A DNA stretch of 64,000 bases. Origin: Anaerovorax sp. IOR16 (GTDB taxonomy: Bacteria; Bacillota; Clostridia; Peptostreptococcales; Anaerovoracaceae). Within the stretch, counting starts at the first letter, position 1, and the number at the start of each line of letters is the position of its first letter. Of the stretch, positions 30,510 through 38,649 are shown piece after piece. Both the position numbers and the translations under genes were made by a program. Location of the stretch: the NCBI RefSeq assembly GCF_017168145.1, contig NZ_JADQTL010000011.1, forward strand, positions 62,001 through 126,000. The letters run 5' to 3'. The notes below the pieces were generated by a model. That model searched no databases. It was not told the origin of the DNA and saw only the letters and a program-made list of their open reading frames with translations.

Positions 30510-31514
30510 ATGAGGAAATTAAAAGCAGGGAAATTGGATACCGAACTATTGGAACGTATTGTTTTTAAACATATCAAGCATAGACGAAAAGAGGTTTTGG
30601 TACGGCCTGGTGTTGGCGAAGACTGTGCAACCTTGGATTTTGGTCCATATGAGTGCGTAATGTCAACCGATCCGATTACAGCTGCTATTTCTGAGATTGG
30701 AAGCTTGGCGATTCATATTACGTGCAATGACATTGCCTCAAATGGCGTTGAGCCACTTGGAATTATGCTTGCGGTTATGCTGCCTGTGGGAACAACGGAT
30801 GAAGAAATAGAGGATATTATGAAGCAGGCTGCTGAGGTAGCAGAATCCATAGGCGTGGAAATCATTGGCGGACATACCGAAATTACGCCTGCTGTTAATC
30901 GTCCGGTAATTGTATCTACAGCGGTAGGAAGATCGGTTTCAGGTGAATCGCAAAGGGCACAAGCAATGCGCCCGGGCGACTGCATTCTAATGACAAAGTA
31001 TGCTGGACTTGAAGGTACGGGTATTATTGCCAGTGACTTTGAACGCAGGTTGAAAAATGTACTTACTGATGAAGAAATTACAGAAGCAAAAACCTTTTTA
31101 AAGCAGGTAAGTGTTGTAAAAGAAGGAATTGCAGCAGGAAAAGTAGGGACTGCAGGGATGCATGATATTACAGAGGGTGGAGTTCTAGGTGCAGTATGGG
31201 AACTTTGTGAAATTTCAAATACAGGAGTAGAATTGAATCTTTCATCCATTCCGGTAAAAGAGGTAACAAAAAAAATTTGTAGTTATTTTCATATCGATTA
31301 TTTACGCTTGATTTCTAGTGGATGTATGATGATCGTTGCACATCCAGACCAGAAACAGGCTATTATAGAAACAGTAGAAAAATGTGGAGTCTCAATTGCG
31401 TGTATCGGTGTCGTGACGGAACGAGAAGCGGGGCGTGTCTTACTGCAAGAAGATGGACAGCGAATTGAGATTATACCTCCGGCAAGTGATGAACTATATA
31501 AAATTGTAAAATAA
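30510..31514 (+). CDS. AIR-synthase/HypE-like ATP-binding protein
   Basis: 334 residues, starting one base after the ligA stop with 'AAAGGAG' inside ligA. It has the PurM/HypE fold signatures: 'VRPGVGEDCATLDFG', 'MSTDPITAAISEIGSLAIHITCNDIASNGVEPLG' (in pieces), 'GGHTEITPAVNRP' and 'MHDITEGGVLGAVWEL'. HypE proper ends in a conserved cysteine for cyanide synthesis; this protein ends 'DELYKIVK', so it is not canonical HypE. It is one of the uncharacterised AIR-synthase-related proteins of Clostridia. No hydrogenase genes are nearby. The next gene, the sigma-54 activator, follows after 24 bp. Confidence 0.75.
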   Translation: MRKLKAGKLDTELLERIVFKHIKHRRKEVLVRPGVGEDCATLDFGPYECVMSTDPITAAISEIGSLAIHITCNDIASNGVEPLGIMLAVMLPVGTTDEEIEDIMKQAAEVAESIGVEIIGGHTEITPAVNRPVIVSTAVGRSVSGESQRAQAMRPGDCILMTKYAGLEGTGIIASDFERRLKNVLTDEEITEAKTFLKQVSVVKEGIAAGKVGTAGMHDITEGGVLGAVWELCEISNTGVELNLSSIPVKEVTKKICSYFHIDYLRLISSGCMMIVAHPDQKQAIIETVEKCGVSIACIGVVTEREAGRVLLQEDGQRIEIIPPASDELYKIVK

Positions 31515-31538
31515 TTAGTAATAAATGAGGAATTAAAT

Positions 31539-33608
31539 ATGTTAGATTACTTTGGTATGAATCGGGTGATAGAACCGAAAAACACAGTGCCAATTGTAGC
31601 ATGGAAATTGGATAATTCTAGGAAGTTACATTCTGATGAAATTTGTATTGCTCTACGAAGGGTTAAAATGGAACCTGGAAGCTTTCGACAGATTTGTAAT
31701 GAATGCGAGTATGAAGAAGCAAAAATACATGCAAAAATATACGATATTATAAGAAGAAGAGGAAAGCTTCATAATCCTGCGACGGATTCAGGAGGAATGT
31801 TCTATGGAGTGGTAGAAGAAATCAATGAAAATTATAAAAATCCATTGGATTTATGTGTTGGAGAAGAGGTCTATGCAATGACTTCCTTAACAGCACTTCC
31901 GTTGTACATAGAAAATATTATTAATATTGATTTGCATTCCGGCATTCTCGAAGTAGAAGGATATGCTATTTTGTTTGATTATTCTCCCTTACTTCGATGT
32001 CCCGTGGATCTCAAGTATGATTTTACAATGACGGCTTTGGATGAGTCCGGTTCACTTTGTGGTGTCAATCGAATTGTAAGAGGATTTAAACGTGTTTTAC
32101 TTTTGGGAAGCGATGTTATGCTTTTGTCTCTTTATGCCAGTTCTTTACGTAAAGAAATGGATTCAGGCTGTCGATTGGTAGCTGTACTTGATGAGAAAAG
32201 TGTGGATTTCCTTTCAAAAAAAGAAATTGAAAAAGCGTTGAGTCCTTTTTTTGATAAGGTTTATTTATTGGATGTTTTATCTCCGCTGGACAGTTTTAGC
32301 AAGATTGCGGAAGAAGAGCATGAACTATTTGATGTAAGCATCAATTGTGCGGATCTTTTAGGTGCAGAGGCTATCAGCGTGCTTTTAACAAAGGAGCATG
32401 GCTGTTTGTTTTTTGGGAGCATGAGCAATAATTATAATCTTGGTGTTCTCTTTGCGGAATCCATCGGCAAAACCTTGCGTACATATAGCTTGGATGAGTA
32501 TATGGCAGGGTATGATGAATTTATATTAGAAATGGTACGTGAAAATAAAGATCAATTGATTGAAATTGAGAAACTATATAAAAAATACCCACTTGGAAAC
32601 GAGCCTTCAGAAAAAGCAATTCAGATATTAAAATTTCGAGAAGTAGGAAAACGAGATGGGTTTCTTTATATGAGTGAAAAAACGAAGGCAATGGTAGATG
32701 AAGTTTTAAACATAGCATCTTATGATTGTAACGTTGTGATTCATGGAGAAACTGGAGTCGGTAAAGAGAAGGTACTAGGGCTGTTGCAAAAAAACAGCAG
32801 CCGCAAATTGAATCCTTGTATTAAAATCAATTGTGCAACCATCCAAGAAAATCTTGCAGAATCAGAATTTTTTGGATATGAAGCAGGGGCATTTACCGGA
32901 GCTTCCGCAACAGGAAAAAAAGGATATTTTGAACTTGCAAACAATGGAATTTTGTTTCTTGATGAGGTTGCTGATCTGCCTCTAGGGATGCAGTCAAAGC
33001 TTCTTCGGGTACTGCAGGAAAATCAGTTCTATCCTATTGGAGGAGTAAAGCAGATCAGTGTAAATGTCAGAGTGATTTGCGCCAGCAATAAGAATTTAAG
33101 ACAGCTTGTGGAAAATGGGAAATTTCGAGAAGATTTATATTACCGATTGAATATTTGTGAGATTAACATTCCACCTTTACGTGAACGACGAGATGATATT
33201 TTCTGTCTTACGGATGCTTTTTTAAAAAAGTATAATCAAAGATATGGAATTACAAAAGTTATTGATACTTCAGCTTATACAGAGTTATATAAATATAATT
33301 GGCCGGGGAATGTAAGGGAGCTGGAAAATTTTATTCATCGCTTAGTTATAAATACTAGAGGGAATTTGATTCGTGATGTTGATGTTAACCAAGCTTTATA
33401 TAAAAATTTATATGATAATACATTTGTTGAATTAACAGAAGGACTTATCAACGAGGAACACTTAGATTTCAATACAATTATACAAAATCAAGAAAAAAGA
33501 CTGATTGGTTATGCATTAGAAAAGGAAAAAAATACACGAGATGCTGCACGATATTTAGGACTGAGTCAGACTTCTTTGCTTCGTAAAAAGCATAAGTACT
33601 TAATATAA
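31539..33608 (+). CDS. Sigma-54-dependent activator with N-terminal 3,5-diaminohexanoate-dehydrogenase-like sensor domain
   Basis: 689 residues. Residues ~1-345 look like L-erythro-3,5-diaminohexanoate dehydrogenase (KDD) of lysine fermentation ('GKLHNPATDSGGMFYGVVEEI', 'VYAMTSLTALPLYIENI'), with a Rossmann part ('RVLLLGSDVMLLSLYASSL'). Residues ~375-610 are the AAA+ core: Walker A 'GETGVGKE' at 403-410, sigma-54-contacting 'GAFTGA' at 450-455, Walker B 'GILFLDEV' near 470, and 'YYRLN' and 'NWPGNVRELENF' further on. The end (~655-689) is a Fis-type helix-turn-helix. Inference: an inactive or slow dehydrogenase domain senses a lysine- or ornithine-degradation intermediate and controls the nhaC gene just downstream. 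Confidence 0.85.
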   Translation: MLDYFGMNRVIEPKNTVPIVAWKLDNSRKLHSDEICIALRRVKMEPGSFRQICNECEYEEAKIHAKIYDIIRRRGKLHNPATDSGGMFYGVVEEINENYKNPLDLCVGEEVYAMTSLTALPLYIENIINIDLHSGILEVEGYAILFDYSPLLRCPVDLKYDFTMTALDESGSLCGVNRIVRGFKRVLLLGSDVMLLSLYASSLRKEMDSGCRLVAVLDEKSVDFLSKKEIEKALSPFFDKVYLLDVLSPLDSFSKIAEEEHELFDVSINCADLLGAEAISVLLTKEHGCLFFGSMSNNYNLGVLFAESIGKTLRTYSLDEYMAGYDEFILEMVRENKDQLIEIEKLYKKYPLGNEPSEKAIQILKFREVGKRDGFLYMSEKTKAMVDEVLNIASYDCNVVIHGETGVGKEKVLGLLQKNSSRKLNPCIKINCATIQENLAESEFFGYEAGAFTGASATGKKGYFELANNGILFLDEVADLPLGMQSKLLRVLQENQFYPIGGVKQISVNVRVICASNKNLRQLVENGKFREDLYYRLNICEINIPPLRERRDDIFCLTDAFLKKYNQRYGITKVIDTSAYTELYKYNWPGNVRELENFIHRLVINTRGNLIRDVDVNQALYKNLYDNTFVELTEGLINEEHLDFNTIIQNQEKRLIGYALEKEKNTRDAARYLGLSQTSLLRKKHKYLI

Positions 33609-33649
33609 ATTAAACGAAAAATGAGAATATTGTAAAAGATAATGCGTTT

Positions 33650-33701
33650 TGCGCCGGTTTCGGCGCATTATTTTTTTGTTTTGCACCAAAACCGGTGCAA
33701 A
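33650..33701 (+). promoter_or_regulatory. Two phased palindromes, probable activator binding sites
   Basis: TGCGCCGGTTTCGGCGCA (33650-33667) and a TTGCACC...GGTGCAA palindrome (33681-33700) share the half-site TTGCRCC. Their centres are 32 bp apart, about three helical turns, and they lie 60-110 bp before the sigma-54 promoter. The first is followed by a T-run and may also terminate the activator gene. Confidence 0.65.
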
Positions 33702-33760
33702 TAAATTTGAAGTCCTTCAAAGAGTGGCTAGAAACAAGGTCTTACCACTTAAAAAACTTT

Positions 33761-33776
33761 TGGCATAACACTTGCT
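33761..33776 (+). promoter_or_regulatory. Sigma-54 (-24/-12) promoter of the second nhaC
   Basis: TGGCATAACACTTGCT matches the consensus TGGCAC-N5-TTGCW, with GG and GC exactly ten bases apart. The predicted start is about 38 bp before the nhaC start codon. Confidence 0.85.
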
Positions 33777-33824
33777 TATAATATGCATGGTAATTAATTT
33801 TTATAACTTGAAGGAGGACAAGAA

Positions 33825-35270
33825 ATGTCACGACAAAAAGAAAAGCGGAAACCATCTTTAGGACTTTCAATCATACCGTTTCTTTGCTTGATTGGAATTA
33901 TGCTACCATGTGTAATTATCTTAAAGGCAGATCCGCAAATTCCACTTATTATTTGTACTGCTATTACTGCACTTATTGGTATTAAATTATTAGGTTATAA
34001 GTGGGAAGAGATTGAAGCTGCAATGATTGAAACAAATTCAATGGCAATGCAGGCAAACTTCATTATTATGATTGTAGGTTGTTTGGTTGGTGTATGGATT
34101 TCCGGAGGCGTAGTACCGGGCATGATTTTTTATGGATTAAAGATGTTTAGTCCAAGTGTATTTTTAGCGCTTCTTCCAATTATCTGCGCAGTCATTGCTG
34201 TATCTACGGGAAGTGCTTGGACAACTGCAGGAACGATGGGAGCTGCAGCTATGGGTATTGCAGCAGGTTTGGGTATTCCACCTGCAATTGCAGCTGGAGC
34301 AGTTGTAACTGGTGCATCCTTTGGAGACAAGCTTTCTCCGTTATCCGATAGTACAAACTTAGCGGCTGGTGTTGCTGGTGCAAATTTATTTGATCACGTT
34401 AGACATATGTTATATACAACGGTTCCAAGTTTTTGTATTGCGGTAGGTATCTTTTCCGTTATTGGTATGAGATATGGTGCAGATAGTGTTGATACAACTC
34501 AAATTGATATGATTTTAACAACATTACAAGAACATTTTAATATTACACCTTGGATTTTAATTGCGCCATTGTCTGTAATTGCAATGATTGTTTTAAAGGT
34601 ACCAGCGATCCCGGGAATGATTTGTGGAACAGTAATTGGTGTAATCTTTGCAGTTACACAAGGAGGTGACCTTGGATCTATTATCGGTCAAATGATATAT
34701 GGTTTTGAAATCAGTTCTGGCAATGATATGGTAGATTCTTTATTAAACAGAGGTGGTATGCAGTCCATGATGTACACCATTTCTTTAGTAATTTGCGCAT
34801 TGGCATTTGGTGGTGCAGTAAAGTGCATTGGTTGCTTGGATACTATCATTGAGTCTATTTTAAAAGCATTCCAATCCAGAGGTGCAATTATGCTTGCAAA
34901 CATTATAACTTGTATTTCTATGAACTTTATGGCAGCGGATCAGTATATGGCTATTGTAATCCCTGGACAAATGTATAAAGGTGTTTATAGAAAGTTAAAT
35001 TTAGCACCAAAGAATTTATCTCGAGTATTAGAGGATGCAGGTACATTAACTTCTGGTATTGTACCATGGTCTACTTGCGGTGCAATATATTTTGCAACGC
35101 TTGGTGTAAGCGCATTTCAATATGCACCTTTCTGCTTTTTAGCGATGATTAACCCAATTATCTCTGCAATTTATGGATTTACAGGTTTAACATTGGCACC
35201 TCTTGATCCAAGTAAGCCAATTAAAAACAAATTAACGATTACAGAATTTGAAGAGGTTGAAGCAGCATAA
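33825..35270 (+). CDS. NhaC-family carrier under sigma-54 control (second of three)
   Basis: 481 residues, 'AAGGAGGACAAG' before ATG 33825, about 11-12 membrane segments. It has the NhaC blocks 'TGSAWTTAGTMGAAAMGIA', 'GASFGDKLSPLSDSTNLAAG' and 'MAADQYMAIVIPGQMYKGVY'. It lies behind a sigma-54 promoter and next to a KDD-domain activator. NhaC-type genes are also found with lysine-degradation genes in other anaerobes, so amino-acid uptake or exchange coupled to Na+ is a reasonable hypothesis rather than plain Na+/H+ exchange. No other catabolic gene follows; a structured terminator does. Confidence 0.88.
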   Translation: MSRQKEKRKPSLGLSIIPFLCLIGIMLPCVIILKADPQIPLIICTAITALIGIKLLGYKWEEIEAAMIETNSMAMQANFIIMIVGCLVGVWISGGVVPGMIFYGLKMFSPSVFLALLPIICAVIAVSTGSAWTTAGTMGAAAMGIAAGLGIPPAIAAGAVVTGASFGDKLSPLSDSTNLAAGVAGANLFDHVRHMLYTTVPSFCIAVGIFSVIGMRYGADSVDTTQIDMILTTLQEHFNITPWILIAPLSVIAMIVLKVPAIPGMICGTVIGVIFAVTQGGDLGSIIGQMIYGFEISSGNDMVDSLLNRGGMQSMMYTISLVICALAFGGAVKCIGCLDTIIESILKAFQSRGAIMLANIITCISMNFMAADQYMAIVIPGQMYKGVYRKLNLAPKNLSRVLEDAGTLTSGIVPWSTCGAIYFATLGVSAFQYAPFCFLAMINPIISAIYGFTGLTLAPLDPSKPIKNKLTITEFEEVEAA

Positions 35271-35272
35271 AG

Positions 35273-35373
35273 TAACAGCCGGATAACCGGCTGTTCTAAC
35301 GGAGCTCTGGGGACTTTGGGGTGAACTCTCTGCCGCCCTTTCCTTGGATCCCCGTTAGAGCAGCCGGTTTTTG
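35273..35373 (+). terminator. Nested inverted repeats after the second nhaC (terminator or structured RNA)
   Basis: AACAGCCGG-ATAA-CCGGCTGTT (35274-35295) is a tight hairpin. Its right arm can instead pair across 50 nt: CCGGCTGTTCTAACGG (35287-35302) with CCGTTAGAGCAGCCGG (35352-35367), followed by TTTTTG. The two folds exclude each other. The enclosed sequence is GC-rich for this genome. Termination of nhaC is the simplest role. Confidence 0.6.
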
Positions 35374-35402
35374 TTGACAATATGCAGAAAAATATATATA
35401 AT
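35374..35402 (+). promoter_or_regulatory. Consensus sigma-A promoter of SRP RNA
   Basis: TTGACA (35374-35379), 17 bp, TATAAT (35397-35402): a perfect match, as expected for a highly expressed stable RNA. Confidence 0.9.
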
Positions 35403-35409
35403 GTTCATG

Positions 35410-35577
35410 TGCATGAATTGCCTTTTAGAAGCTTCGTTGGCCGTGGTTTGGGTCCTGCGCAATAAGAATCTGTGAACCTCGTCAGGTCCGGAAGGAAGCA
35501 GCGATAAGCGGAAACTCTTATGTGCCGCAGATTAGCCTTTTCCACGCGTCGGCGGAGCTCCTAAAGGGCAATTTTTT
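35410..35577 (+). ncRNA. ffs: Signal recognition particle RNA
   Basis: The universally conserved apical loop region is visible at 35481-35505 ('GTCAGGTCCGGAAGGAAGCA'), preceded by 'GGGTCCTGCGCAAT'. The termini pair: AATTGCCTTTTAG near 35417 with CTAAAGGGCAATT at 35561-35573, followed by a T-run that doubles as terminator. The length is about 165 nt, longer than E. coli 4.5S and shorter than the B. subtilis form. Exact ends are inferred from the promoter and the terminal helix. It is the RNA partner of Ffh in membrane protein targeting. dnaX follows, as in many Firmicutes. Confidence 0.92.
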
Positions 35578-35610
35578 ACGTCGTTATCTTGTAAACAAAG
35601 GAGGTTGCTC

Positions 35611-37209
35611 ATGTATCAGGCATTGTATCGTAGTTTTCGTCCGGAAACATTTCACGATATTCTTGGACAAGAACATATTGTTCGTATTCTCACAAATCAA
35701 ATCAATGGGAATTCAACCAGTCATGCCTATCTTTTTTGTGGGACAAGAGGTACCGGTAAAACTTCTACAGCTCGAATTTTGGCAAAGGGTGTAAACTGTT
35801 TAGCAACACAAGGGGAAAGACCATGTGGCAGTTGTGAAAATTGTAGGAACATTACAAACGGCACCTTTATGGATGTAATTGAAATTGATGCGGCTTCCAA
35901 TAACGGGGTAGAAAATATTCGAGAATTGCGTGAAAGTGTAAAATATCCTCCGGTGAGCGGACGCTGCAAAGTCTATATTATAGATGAAGTGCATATGCTG
36001 TCCACTGGGGCTTTTAATGCATTATTGAAAACCTTAGAGGAACCACCCGAAAATGTAATGTTTATTTTAGCTACGACAGAAGTTCAAAAGCTTCCTGCTA
36101 CCATTTTATCGCGTTGTTTACGATTGGATTTTCACCGAGTTCCGGAAAAGCAATTGTCAGAGGGTATGCGTGAAATTTGCAATTCTTTGGGAATTGAGAT
36201 AACGGATGGAGCTTTGGGATTGATTGCTTCTAATGCAGACGGATCAGTTCGTGATGGATTGAGTCTCTTAGAACAGTGTATTGCTGGGGGAGAGGAATCA
36301 GTGAAGCGGCAGGATGTATTAACTGTTTTGGGAAGTAGCGGTGAAGAGACGTTTTTAGAGATAACCGACTGTGTCATTCATCATAATGTTTCGGAAGCGT
36401 TGTTGCTATTAAACCGAATTTTGGAAGACGGTAAAGAAGTACGGCAATTTATGAAGGATTGGATTAGTCACTATCGGTGCCTTTTATTAACGAAATACAT
36501 CAAAAACCCTGAGGACATGTTAAATATGTCGATGGAAAATGTAGAGCGAATTCGAAGTCAAAGTCAAGCTTTGGATTTATTCACAATTGACCAATCGATC
36601 ATAACATTATCAAAGGCATTGAATGATGCGAGGTGGTCAACTCAACCTAGGATATTATTGGAATTGTCTATTGTTAAACTAGCGAGTGGTGAGTTTTTTC
36701 ATCAAAATGAAAATGGACATAACGTGTTTAACGAAACAAAAGCAAAGGCGGTTGAACCAGCACAAAATTCTATACCGACTAAATCGGTACAAGAAAGGAC
36801 GATACCGGAAAAATTAACACAAGAAAAACCATTGCAAGAACAAGAAAGACCATCACAAGATAAACCAGTGATACATTCAAATATAAATTGTGATTTAAGT
36901 AAGCTTTGGCAATCCATGTTTACAGATCCAAATGTAGTAAAGGGAAGTTTCCACTTACTGAAGAGAGGAACTTCTTTACGTGAAGTATCAGAAAATGGGT
37001 TTGTTGTAGAAGTCAGCAATGAATTATTAAAGAAATGTGCAATGGAAAATGCAGAGCAATTGGAAGCACTAATGGAACGACATATAGGAAAACGCTTACG
37101 TATGGAATGTGTTTTATCCACGCAAATTGAATCAAAGGCAGAAGATCAAGTCGATAAATTAGCAAATGCCATTGGAAAACGTTTTGGTTTAAGTATAGAT
37201 ATTAAATAG
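35611..37209 (+). CDS. dnaX: DNA polymerase III subunit gamma/tau
   Basis: 532 residues from ATG 35611, with 'AAAGGAGG' 6 bp upstream; an in-frame TTG at 35605 overlaps that site. AAA+ clamp-loader features: 'YRSFRPETFHDILGQEHIV', Walker A 'GTRGTGKTS', zinc-binding 'CGSCENC' region, Walker B 'VYIIDEVHML', sensor 1 'LATTEVQKLPATILSRC'. The tail (~385-430) is a Gln/Glu/Pro-rich repeat ('EKLTQEKPLQEQERPSQDKP') before the C-terminal domain. It loads the sliding clamp. First gene of dnaX-ybaB-recR. Confidence 0.96.
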   Translation: MYQALYRSFRPETFHDILGQEHIVRILTNQINGNSTSHAYLFCGTRGTGKTSTARILAKGVNCLATQGERPCGSCENCRNITNGTFMDVIEIDAASNNGVENIRELRESVKYPPVSGRCKVYIIDEVHMLSTGAFNALLKTLEEPPENVMFILATTEVQKLPATILSRCLRLDFHRVPEKQLSEGMREICNSLGIEITDGALGLIASNADGSVRDGLSLLEQCIAGGEESVKRQDVLTVLGSSGEETFLEITDCVIHHNVSEALLLLNRILEDGKEVRQFMKDWISHYRCLLLTKYIKNPEDMLNMSMENVERIRSQSQALDLFTIDQSIITLSKALNDARWSTQPRILLELSIVKLASGEFFHQNENGHNVFNETKAKAVEPAQNSIPTKSVQERTIPEKLTQEKPLQEQERPSQDKPVIHSNINCDLSKLWQSMFTDPNVVKGSFHLLKRGTSLREVSENGFVVEVSNELLKKCAMENAEQLEALMERHIGKRLRMECVLSTQIESKAEDQVDKLANAIGKRFGLSIDIK

Positions 37210-37235
37210 TTTGATAATAAAGGAGAAAAAAGAAA

Positions 37236-37595
37236 ATGGGAAAAGGTATGAGAGCTGGGAAAAAACCAAGTGCTGGAGGCGGTAAAGCAAATATGCAAAA
37301 GCAACTACAGCAAGTGCAGCAGATGCAACGACAAATGGAAGAAATGCAGCAGGAATTAGATGAAAAAGAAATGGAAGCAACCGCTGGCGGTGGTGCAGTA
37401 AGTGTGAAGGTAAATGGAAAAAAACAAATTACATCCATTCAGATTAAGCCGGAAGTTGTAGACCCTGATGATGTTGAAATGTTACAGGATTTGATTATGG
37501 TAGCGGTAAACGAAGCGCTTCGTCAAATTGAAGAACTTTCACAAAACGAAATGGGCAAATTAACAGGAGGTCTATCCATTCCTGGATTGTTCTAA
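37236..37595 (+). CDS. YbaB/EbfC family nucleoid-associated protein
   Basis: 119 residues with the typical Met/Gln-rich helix ('[22 protein letters not shown]') and '[33 protein letters not shown]' spread over ~45-80. Forms DNA-binding dimers. It lies between dnaX and recR, the conserved order. 'AAGGAG' precedes the start by 12 bp. Confidence 0.93.
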   Translation: MGKGMRAGKKPSAGGGKANMQKQLQQVQQMQRQMEEMQQELDEKEMEATAGGGAVSVKVNGKKQITSIQIKPEVVDPDDVEMLQDLIMVAVNEALRQIEELSQNEMGKLTGGLSIPGLF

Positions 37596-37634
37596 TTTAG
37601 AAAAAGAAGCATAAAAAGGAAGCTAGGTGATTTC

Positions 37635-38234
37635 ATGAAGCATTATGCAAAACCTCTGGCAAAATTAATCAGTGAGCTTTCAAAGCTGCCTGGTATTGGA
37701 GGAAAAAGCGCACAACGCTTGGCATTCCATATTCTTTCAATGGAAGACAAAGAAGCCAATACATTTGCAGAAGCTATTATTGACGCTAAGAAAAATATGA
37801 GATATTGTTCAATTTGCGGAAACTTAACCGATGTTGACCCTTGCAGCTATTGTGCTGACACTGCACGAGATCCAAAGATTATTTGTGTAGTGGAAAGTCC
37901 AAAAGATGTAATGGCAATGGAACGTATACGTGAATTTCATGGTCTTTATCATGTACTACATGGGGCGATTTCGCCTTTGGACGGAATTGGACCGGAGGAT
38001 ATTAATTTAAAATCTTTAATTGTACGCTTACAAAACAATGATGTGGAAGAAGTCATTTTAGCCACAAATCCCAATATAGAGGGAGAGGCTACAGCTATGT
38101 ATATTTCAAGACTTATTAAACCCTCCGGCATTAAAGTGAGCCGAATTGCACATGGCATTCCGGTTGGTGGCGATTTGGAGTATGCCGATGAAGTCACTTT
38201 ATCAAAAGCCATGGAAGGACGCAGGGAGTTGTAG
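37635..38234 (+). CDS. recR: Recombination mediator protein RecR
   Basis: 199 residues, the family's usual length. Helix-hairpin-helix '[20 protein letters not shown]' (~15-35), C4 zinc motif '[16 protein letters not shown]' (~57-72), Toprim domain with '[15 protein letters not shown]' and '[15 protein letters not shown]', and a C-terminal '[23 protein letters not shown]'. With RecO/RecF it loads RecA in gap repair. Its stop overlaps the start of the next gene. Confidence 0.97.
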   Translation: MKHYAKPLAKLISELSKLPGIGGKSAQRLAFHILSMEDKEANTFAEAIIDAKKNMRYCSICGNLTDVDPCSYCADTARDPKIICVVESPKDVMAMERIREFHGLYHVLHGAISPLDGIGPEDINLKSLIVRLQNNDVEEVILATNPNIEGEATAMYISRLIKPSGIKVSRIAHGIPVGGDLEYADEVTLSKAMEGRREL

Positions 38235-38485
38235 TGGAAGAAAAGAAACACTATGTATACATTTTAAAATGCAGCAATGGCAGCTTATATACAGGATGGA
38301 CAACAGATTTGCAAGCTCGTATAAAGGCACATAATCAAGGTGTCGGCGCGAAGTATACTCGTAGTCATCGGCCGGTGGAATTGGTTTATTATGAGACTTT
38401 TAAAAGCCGTTCCGATGCTTTAAAAAGAGAAGCGCAGATTAAAAAGTTGAGACGTACAGAAAAGTTGATTCTATTACAAAAATAA
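38234..38485 (+). CDS. GIY-YIG domain nuclease-like protein (UPF0213 type)
   Basis: 83 residues from GTG 38234, overlapping the recR stop by one base (TAGTG). GIY-YIG elements: 'HYVYILKCSNGSLYTGWTTDL', Arg in 'LQARIKAHNQGVGAKYTRSHRPVEL' and Glu in 'REAQIKKLRR'. Small single-domain members are common, and their in vivo role is not settled. The overlap suggests expression with dnaX-ybaB-recR. A terminator follows. Confidence 0.88.
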   Translation: MEEKKHYVYILKCSNGSLYTGWTTDLQARIKAHNQGVGAKYTRSHRPVELVYYETFKSRSDALKREAQIKKLRRTEKLILLQK

Positions 38486-38521
38486 ACATCCTATTTTTAA
38501 AAGATAATGTTAAAGATATTA

Positions 38522-38562
38522 GAAACCTCTTGGTAATGAATTTAATTGCCAAGAGGTTTTTG
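38522..38562 (+). terminator. Terminator of the dnaX-recR operon
   Basis: GAAACCTCTTGG / CCAAGAGGTTTTT stem and loop followed by T5. It marks the left border of the compositionally different segment that follows. Confidence 0.8.
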
Positions 38563-38649
38563 TGATTTGATTGATAGTGTTAACGGAATGCAGTTCAGAA
38601 TTCCAGCTCTGTTTATTTTTGAATACTGTGAAAGCCTGCCGATCATAAT

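Noticed and set aside
30713-31249. 178-codon minus-strand frame inside the AIR-synthase-like gene
   Set aside because: Shadow of a well-conserved gene; Ser/Thr/Pro-rich composition typical of antisense frames.
30510-31514. HypE hydrogenase maturation protein
   Set aside because: The C-terminal cysteine needed for cyanide group synthesis is missing and no hydrogenase or other hyp gene is near.
35522-35794. Open frame overlapping SRP RNA and the start of dnaX
   Set aside because: It runs through a structured RNA gene and the conserved dnaX reading frame; no ribosome binding site and no recognisable protein.
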